NCBI GenBank assembly: GCA_022709995.1
Contig: JAKLHU010000029.1
Coordinates: forward strand, 1 to 11,084
Reading direction: 5' to 3'
From: Verrucomicrobiota bacterium
GTDB lineage: Bacteria > Verrucomicrobiota > Lentisphaeria > Oligosphaerales > Oligosphaeraceae
DNA length: 11,084 nucleotides
Shown: positions 6,976 to 11,084 of the stretch, piece after piece
Layout of the letters: every line of letters begins with the position of its first letter
Numbering within the stretch: the stretch's first letter is position 1
Position numbers and translations under genes: made by a program
Notes under the pieces: generated by a model
The model's input: the letters and a program-made list of their open reading frames with translations, nothing else
What the model was told of the DNA's origin: nothing
Databases searched by the model: none

Positions 6976-7086
6976 TGGACAGTGGACAATGGACATATGG
7001 ACGTTAGTGGACTTTAATGGACTTTAATGGACGTTAGTGGACGATGGACAATGGACATAAGTCGACGATAAAGGACATTCGTGGAC
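6976..7086 (-). repeat. Phased TGGAC (GTCCA) array upstream of the nagA-like gene (array B)
   Basis: TGGAC starts at 6976, 6983, 6990, 6998, 7008, 7018, 7028, 7038, 7045, 7052 and 7082, with one-base variants at 7062 (TCGAC) and 7072 (AGGAC). The spacings are 7, 7, 8, 10, 10, 10, 10, 7, 7, 10, 10, 10. The centre (7003-7042) is four 10-mers in ABBA order: GTTAGTGGAC, TTTAATGGAC twice, GTTAGTGGAC. On the sense strand of the nagA-like gene the unit reads GTCCA plus 2-5 bases. The array ends 18 bases before the nagA-like start, so it probably lies in the promoter or 5' leader. Function unknown. Confidence 0.85.
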
Positions 7087-7166
7087 CGGCGTCGGGCGGC
7101 TCAGGACGAGGTGTGTCGGGGGGGTGCGGGTGATTGGGATAAAGGCTTGAGGCCGGGTCAGGATTG

Positions 7167-7195
7167 TTGACGATGGAGGCTGATTAATTTAGCAT
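7167..7195 (+). promoter_or_regulatory. Candidate sigma-70 promoter for the carotenoid cluster (distal)
   Basis: TTGACG (7167-7172) and TAGCAT (7190-7195) are separated by exactly 17 bases in an AT-richer patch. They match the consensus at 5/6 and 4/6. Use of this site would give a leader of roughly 260 bases before crtN. Sequence match only. Confidence 0.35.
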
Positions 7196-7272
7196 GGCAA
7201 CGGGCATTTTCCGAGTTTGCGATCGTGATTTCAGTTTTTGCCAAAAAATGCTGTTCCAGCGAGTATTCAGAT

Positions 7273-7301
7273 TTGCAAAGAAAACCGGATCATGATAGAG
7301 T
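7273..7301 (+). promoter_or_regulatory. Candidate sigma-70 promoter for the carotenoid cluster (proximal)
   Basis: TTGCAA (7273-7278) and TAGAGT (7296-7301) have a 17-base spacer, each matching the consensus at 4/6. This is weaker than the distal candidate but closer to the gene (leader about 155 bases). The two are alternatives or tandem promoters. Confidence 0.25.
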
Positions 7302-7464
7302 AAAGGCGCACCTGAAACCGTTTGGTTGTATGTGGCGGCGCCGAGCGGGCTTGGGAGGAAGAGGCAACGGCCGTACGGCAAAGCGCGAGCATTGACTCCG
7401 GCGGTGCGAGAATGATGGCGGCATGTTGGCAGGCAGGCGATTCCGCTCGGGAAAGGATTCACAC

Positions 7465-8949
7465 ATGTCGGGTCGAAAATCGAAGCGCGTTGTGATTGTC
7501 GGCGCTGGTCCGGGCGGTTTGACGGCCGCCATGATTCTGGGACGGCGCGGCTATGAAGTCGAGGTCTTTGAAAAGCAGCCGCAGGTCGGCGGCCGCAATG
7601 CCCGGGTCGCCCTGGGCGATTTTCATTTTGACTTGGGGCCGACTTTTCTGATGTTGAAGCCGGTGCTGGACCAGGTTTTCCAGGAGGCGGGCGTTGACGG
7701 CGACCAGGTCTTGGCGTACAAGCGCCTGGAGCCCATGTATCGTCTGCAATTCGCCGACCGGCGGGTGGAGCCGACCACCGACCATGAGGGCATGAAGCGT
7801 GAAATCGGCCGGGTCTTCCCGGGCCGGGAAGCGACATTCGATGCCTTCATGGAGCGCGAAGGCGCCCGCTTTGCCAAACTGTACCCTTGCCTTCAGCGTC
7901 CATATCATCACTTCAGCAGCCTGTTCTCGGCGCCGTTGCTGAAATCCATTCCGCATTTGGCCCTTGGCAAGTCGCTGTATGAGTTGCTGTCGGGATATTT
8001 TGGCGACCCGGAGCTCAGCCTGTCGTTCACGTTTCAGGCCAAGTACCTCGGGATGTCCCCCTGGGAGTGCCCGGGGCTTTTTGCCATCATCGCCTACATC
8101 GAGCATCATTTTGGCATCTACCATGTCCAGGGCGGCCTCAGCCGGATTTCGGTCAAGATGGCCGAGACGGCCGCGGCTCATGGCGTCAAGATCCATTTGG
8201 GCCAGCCGGTCAAAAAGCTGCTCCTGGACGGCCGTCGGGCCGTCGGCGTCGAGCTCGAGGATGGTCGCAAGGTGACGGCGGACGAGGTCGTGATCAACGC
8301 TGATTTCGCCCATGCCATGAGCCATCTCGTGCCGGACGGGACTCTTCGCAAGTATTCGCCGGAGCAGCTGCGCCGCAAGCGGTTTTCCTGTTCGACCTTC
8401 ATGCTGTATCTGGGTCTGGACAAGGTCTACGACTTGCCGCACCACACGATTTTCTTTGCCCGGGACTATCGGCAGAACGTCGCGGACGTGTTTGGCGGCC
8501 GGATGCTGTCCGACGACTTTTCGTTCTACGTCCACAACCCGAGTGTAACGGATCCGACTTTGGCGCCGCCGGGACAGTCGGCCGTCTATGTCCTGGTGCC
8601 GGCGCCGAATTTACGGGCGGAGGTGGACTGGCCACAGGAGACGGAACGCTTTCAGGAAGCGGTTTTGGATGCCATGGAAGCGCGGGCCGGGATGGCGGAC
8701 CTTCGCCGGCACATCGTCGCGAAGAAGGTCGTTTCGCCGCGGAATTGGGAGGACGACTACAGCGTCTATGCCGGCGCCACCTTCAATCTGGCCCATAATT
8801 TCGGCCAGATGCTGTATCTGCGGCCCCGCAACAAGTTCGAGGAGCTCGACCATTGCTATCTGGTAGGCGGCGGGACGCATCCGGGCAGCGGTTTGCCGAC
8901 GATCTACCAGTCGGGTCTGATTGCCGCGAATTTGATTTCAGAGGCTTGA
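7465..8949 (+). CDS. crtN: C30 carotenoid desaturase, CrtN-like (FAD-dependent, CrtI family)
   Basis: The 494-residue product belongs to the CrtI/CrtN phytoene/dehydrosqualene desaturase family. It has the N-terminal FAD-binding Rossmann motif RVVIVGAGPGG (8-18) with the ribose-binding Glu in EVFEK (33-37), then VGGRN and FDLGPTFLM (55-63). A CrtN-like midsection follows (FTFQAKYLGMSPWECPGLFAI, 188-208; FGIYHVQGGLSRI, 216-228). The second FAD-binding motif at the C-terminus is YLVGGGTHPGSGLPTIYQSG (465-484). CrtN introduces double bonds into a C30 backbone (dehydrosqualene, or squalene in some bacteria) at the membrane to give 4,4'-diaponeurosporene or diapolycopene. The midsection and the neighbouring CrtP and aldehyde dehydrogenase genes favour C30 CrtN over C40 CrtI. 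The start is set by GGGAAAGGA (7449-7457), seven bases before the ATG at 7465; an upstream ATG at 7423 lacks one. Exact desaturation number cannot be read from sequence. Confidence 0.82.
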   Translation: MSGRKSKRVVIVGAGPGGLTAAMILGRRGYEVEVFEKQPQVGGRNARVALGDFHFDLGPTFLMLKPVLDQVFQEAGVDGDQVLAYKRLEPMYRLQFADRRVEPTTDHEGMKREIGRVFPGREATFDAFMEREGARFAKLYPCLQRPYHHFSSLFSAPLLKSIPHLALGKSLYELLSGYFGDPELSLSFTFQAKYLGMSPWECPGLFAIIAYIEHHFGIYHVQGGLSRISVKMAETAAAHGVKIHLGQPVKKLLLDGRRAVGVELEDGRKVTADEVVINADFAHAMSHLVPDGTLRKYSPEQLRRKRFSCSTFMLYLGLDKVYDLPHHTIFFARDYRQNVADVFGGRMLSDDFSFYVHNPSVTDPTLAPPGQSAVYVLVPAPNLRAEVDWPQETERFQEAVLDAMEARAGMADLRRHIVAKKVVSPRNWEDDYSVYAGATFNLAHNFGQMLYLRPRNKFEELDHCYLVGGGTHPGSGLPTIYQSGLIAANLISEA

Positions 8950-8964
8950 TAGCAGGCAGGAACG

Positions 8965-8986
8965 GCCCTGTCAAGACTGGCAGGGC
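8965..8986 (+). other. Stem-loop after crtN (9-bp stem, no U-tract)
   Basis: GCCCTGTCA pairs with TGGCAGGGC around an AGAC loop (nine pairs including one G-U), starting 16 bases after the crtN stop. The following bases (AACGTGAAAATG) have no T-run, so it is not a classic intrinsic terminator. It could stabilise the crtN mRNA 3' end or attenuate read-through into crtP. Confidence 0.4.
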
Positions 8987-9017
8987 AACGTGAAAATGAA
9001 GAGCGCGGGCCTCATAC

Positions 9018-9064
9018 GTCTCATGGGTCATAGTCGTCCCATTACACCGGTCCAAAAAGTCCCC
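9018..9064 (+). repeat. Degenerate GTCYCAT array upstream of crtP (array C)
   Basis: GTC-headed units begin at 9018 (GTCTCATGG), 9027 (GTCATAGTC), 9036 (GTCCCATTA), 9050 (GTCCAAAAA) and 9059 (GTCCCC). The spacings are 9, 9, 14 and 9. The unit and its 9-base period resemble array A. It lies in the 243-base spacer between crtN and crtP and reads GTCCCAT on the crtP sense strand. It is more degenerate than arrays A and B. The rest of this spacer holds a 6-bp inverted repeat (GCCCAG 9074-9079, CTGGGC 9100-9105) and no ORF that I believe. Confidence 0.45.
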
Positions 9065-9192
9065 GCGGCTTCTGCCCAGGGAAGCTGAAACGTGGGACGC
9101 TGGGCTCATGGCCCATGCCCCTTGGCCTGTTTTCGGGCGGGTGGTTTTTTGTCGCTGAAGGGTGTTCACTGACAGTATTGGCGGGGGTGGAA

Positions 9193-10731
9193 ATGACGAC
9201 GACAGTCACAACGGCGGCGGCGAAGCCGGGTTCGGTTCCGGGCGGTCGGGTCGCGGTGGTCGGCGCCGGCCTGGGCGGTTTGTCCGCGGCCGTGTCCTTG
9301 GCGGCGGCCGGCTACCAGGTTGACGTGTTTGAAAAAAACGACCGCGTCGGCGGCAAGCTCAATGTGCACAGTCAGGACGGGTTCAGCTTTGACCTGGGGC
9401 CGTCGATTCTGACGTTGCCGCATATTTTCCAGGAGTTGTTCGCGCGGGCCGGCCGGCGCCTGGAGGACTATGTCACCTTGTGTCCGGTCCGGCCGCATTG
9501 GCGGAATTTCTTCGAGGATGGCCGGGTGATTGACCTGGATCCGGACTGGGGGCGGATGCGCCTGGAGCTGGCCAAGGCCGGACCCGGCCTGGAACAGGCG
9601 TACCTTGATTTCCTGGCCTACAGCAAGAAGCAGTACGACCTCATCGACGAGGGGTATTTCCGGCAGGGGCTGGACACCATGCCGCAGCTGCTGCGGCATT
9701 ACGGCTGGCGGGTTTTCCAGCTGGATTTTTTCCGGACCATGCAGCAGTCGGTCGACCGGCGGCTGCCGAACCGGTATTTGCGCGACATATTCGCCTTTTT
9801 CATCAAGTACGTCGGGTCCTCGGCGGTGCGTGCGCCTGGGTTTATGAATTTGATGCCGCACATACAATACGGCTATGATTTGTGGTATGTCGACGGCGGA
9901 ATGTACAATCTGGCCCGCGGCCTGGAGCGGCTGTTAGGGGAGCTCGGGGCGGCGATTCATGTGAACTGCGACGTCACGTCGATGCCGGCGGCGTCCGGGG
10001 CGGTGACTGGCGTCGATGCCGGCGGCGCCTTTTGGCCGGCCGACTGGGTCGTCTGCAACCTGGAAGTCATTCCGGCTTATAAAAAGCTGCTGGGGGCGCT
10101 GCCGGCCGCGCTTCGGCGACTGCGCAAATTCGAGCCGGCCTGTTCGGGGCTGGTGATCCATCTCGGCGTTGACCGCGTGTACGACTGCCTGGCGCATCAC
10201 AACTTCTTCTTTTCCGGGGATCAACGCCAGCATTTTGACACGGTGTTTGGCCGGCATGAGCTGCCGGACGACCCGACCCTGTATGTCGTGGCGCCGTCGC
10301 GGACGGATCCGAGCGTCGCGCCGGCCGGCTGCGACAACATCAAGATCCTGCCTCACATCCCGTGGATAGACGACGAGCACCCCTATACGCGCGAAGACTA
10401 TGTCCAGTTGAAGGAGAAGGTTCTGGACAAGGTCGAGCGGATGGGGCTGACGGATTTGCGCCGGCATGTCATTCTGGAGCATTTCTGGACGCCGTACGAC
10501 ATCCGGGACCGGTATGGTTCGCAGGGCGGGTCCATTTACGGCGTGGTCAGCGACCGTTGGAAGAATTTCGCCTTCAAGGCGCCCAAACAGAGCCGTGAGT
10601 TCCGCAATCTGTTGTTTGTCGGCGGCAGCGTCAATCCCGGAGGCGGCATGCCGATGGTCGTATTGAGCGGCCAGCTGGCCGCCGACATGATCCGGCGGCG
10701 CGCTCCTGGGCAGACGGTGGCGCAGCCATGA
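9193..10731 (+). CDS. crtP: 4,4'-diaponeurosporene/diapolycopene oxygenase, CrtP (CrtNb)-like
   Basis: The 512-residue FAD-dependent enzyme is closely similar in motif order to Staphylococcus aureus CrtP as I recall it. It shows RVAVVGAGLGGLSAA (19-33), FSFDLGPSILTLPHIFQELF (64-83), GYFRQGLDT (154-162), TMQQSVDRR (182-190), FFIKYVGSS (202-210), LWYVDGGMYNLA (230-241), LPHIPWIDD (386-394), EKVLDKVERMGLTDLRRH (408-425) and LFVGGSVNPGGGMPMVVLSG (474-493). CrtP oxidises a terminal methyl of 4,4'-diaponeurosporene to the aldehyde, acting after CrtN at the membrane. The start at 9193 has GGGGG five bases upstream. Residues 1-17 (MTTTVTTAAAKPGSVPG) are a low-complexity lead before the Rossmann fold. 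An upstream in-frame ATG at 9115 is less likely. Its stop overlaps the next gene as ATGA, showing tight coupling to the aldehyde dehydrogenase. Some CrtNb enzymes oxidise both ends of the molecule; the sequence does not show which applies. Confidence 0.88.
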   Translation: MTTTVTTAAAKPGSVPGGRVAVVGAGLGGLSAAVSLAAAGYQVDVFEKNDRVGGKLNVHSQDGFSFDLGPSILTLPHIFQELFARAGRRLEDYVTLCPVRPHWRNFFEDGRVIDLDPDWGRMRLELAKAGPGLEQAYLDFLAYSKKQYDLIDEGYFRQGLDTMPQLLRHYGWRVFQLDFFRTMQQSVDRRLPNRYLRDIFAFFIKYVGSSAVRAPGFMNLMPHIQYGYDLWYVDGGMYNLARGLERLLGELGAAIHVNCDVTSMPAASGAVTGVDAGGAFWPADWVVCNLEVIPAYKKLLGALPAALRRLRKFEPACSGLVIHLGVDRVYDCLAHHNFFFSGDQRQHFDTVFGRHELPDDPTLYVVAPSRTDPSVAPAGCDNIKILPHIPWIDDEHPYTREDYVQLKEKVLDKVERMGLTDLRRHVILEHFWTPYDIRDRYGSQGGSIYGVVSDRWKNFAFKAPKQSREFRNLLFVGGSVNPGGGMPMVVLSGQLAADMIRRRAPGQTVAQP

Positions 10732-11084
10732 CGGACTCGCTGCCCATCGCGGCTTTGTCTGCCCGTCTGCGGGCGGTGTTTGCGCAGGGTCGGACGCGTG
10801 ACCTGCGTTGGCGCCGTCAGCAGCTGCGGCAGCTGAAGAGGTTCCTGGTCGAGTGTCAGCGTGAGATCGCCGCCGCCCTGGCCAGCGACTTGGGCAAGTC
10901 GGCGTTTGAGTCGCAGCTGACCGAGACGGGCTTTGTCGTCGGCGAGATTGATTATGCCTTGCGCCATTTATCGTCCTGGAGCCGGCCGCGGCGGGCGCCC
11001 TGGTCCTGGCGTCAGGGCATGGCGCGAGCCGAGGTCCAGGTTGTTCCGTACGGGACGGTGCTGATTTTGGCGCCGTGGAATTAT
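10728..11084 (+). CDS. Aldehyde dehydrogenase, probable carotenoid aldehyde type (CrtNc/AldH-like), N-terminal part
   Basis: The first 119 residues are visible; the gene runs off the right edge. They show the helical N-terminus of class-3-like aldehyde dehydrogenases (RLRAVFAQGRTRDLRWRRQQL at 13-33, LASDLGKSAFESQLTE at 51-66) and VVPYGTVLILAPWNY (105-119), ending in the conserved PWNY of the NAD(P)-binding entry. The catalytic Cys and Glu lie beyond the window. The family oxidises aldehydes to carboxylates with NAD(P)+. The ATGA overlap with crtP argues that its substrate is the carotenoid aldehyde made by CrtP, as for the aldH/crtNc partners of crtN/crtP in staphylococci and methylotrophs. 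That substrate is an inference from position. Confidence 0.85.
   Translation, partial: MTDSLPIAALSARLRAVFAQGRTRDLRWRRQQLRQLKRFLVECQREIAAALASDLGKSAFESQLTETGFVVGEIDYALRHLSSWSRPRRAPWSWRQGMARAEVQVVPYGTVLILAPWNY

Larger units (their letters stand above)
6958..7464. other. Divergent spacer between nagA-like and crtN-like genes
   Basis: This 507-base region separates two divergent transcription units. Its nagA-proximal part is filled by the GTCCA/TGGAC array (6976-7086). Positions 7180-7310 are AT-richer than the surroundings, contain an A/T palindrome (TTTTT-GCC-AAAAA, 7235-7247), and hold the best plus-strand promoter candidates. Open frames crossing it on the minus strand are Pro/Arg/Ala-rich and look like non-coding read-through of GC-rich DNA. 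No RNA gene was recognised. Confidence 0.55.

Noticed and set aside
5557..7017. A 486-codon plus-strand open frame antisense to the nagA-like and ceramidase-like genes
   Set aside because: Its composition is the mirror image of GC-rich coding DNA and it spans two well-supported genes. No domain is visible.
6976..7086. CRISPR array
   Set aside because: Units are only 7-10 bases, without 20-40 base repeats or unique spacers, and no cas genes are near.
7459..8535. A 358-codon minus-strand open frame antisense to crtN
   Set aside because: It is a shadow of the strong crtN frame, with no start signal or motif.

Overview
This GC-rich bacterial window carries eight recognisable or supportable genes plus a few small or doubtful ones. 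The lineage is most likely in the PVC group, and probably Lentisphaerota. The main reason is the large secreted DUF4838-type protein, whose sequence style (GGHSHDQAVP, CECPxC, YRCGFGELFGLEGP) I associate with Lentisphaerota/Victivallales glycan-degrading families. Supporting hints are the planctomycete-like C30 carotenoid genes and a short ceramidase-like enzyme. The assignment is an inference from protein style; there is no rRNA here to confirm it.

Layout. Positions 1-2043 (minus) hold most of a secreted DUF4838 protein that runs off the left edge. Positions 2044-2443 are non-coding and hold two repeat types. Positions 2444-2836 (minus) contain a small unknown gene that appears interrupted. 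It faces a WYL-domain regulator (2915-3901, plus) across a short divergent promoter region with a perfect 7-bp inverted repeat. The regulator overlaps a possible 43-residue ORF by ATGA and is followed by a small zinc-ribbon protein (4075-4329). The minus-strand pair nagA-like (5797-6957) and ceramidase-like hydrolase (4320-5681) converges on it with a 10-base overlap. A 507-base divergent spacer (6958-7464) separates this pair from a plus-strand carotenoid cluster: crtN-like (7465-8949), crtP/crtNb-like (9193-10731), and an aldehyde dehydrogenase (from 10728, cut by the right edge) that overlaps crtP by ATGA.

How the genes fit together. The right third encodes a logical end-path to a C30 (4,4'-diapo) carotenoid acid: CrtN desaturates a C30 backbone, CrtP oxidises a terminal methyl to an aldehyde, and the aldehyde dehydrogenase would make the acid. 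No squalene or dehydrosqualene synthase is visible here. The nagA-like and ceramidase-like genes form a probable two-gene unit of amino-sugar/amide hydrolases, each with an altered active-site residue. The WYL gene, its small companions and the divergent small gene look like a local regulatory module of unknown target.

The most unusual non-coding signal is a set of three degenerate tandem arrays of a short GTCC-headed unit, about 7-10 bases long. They lie in the spacers before the DUF4838, nagA-like and crtP genes. In all three the unit reads GTCC(C)A(T) on the sense strand of the downstream gene.
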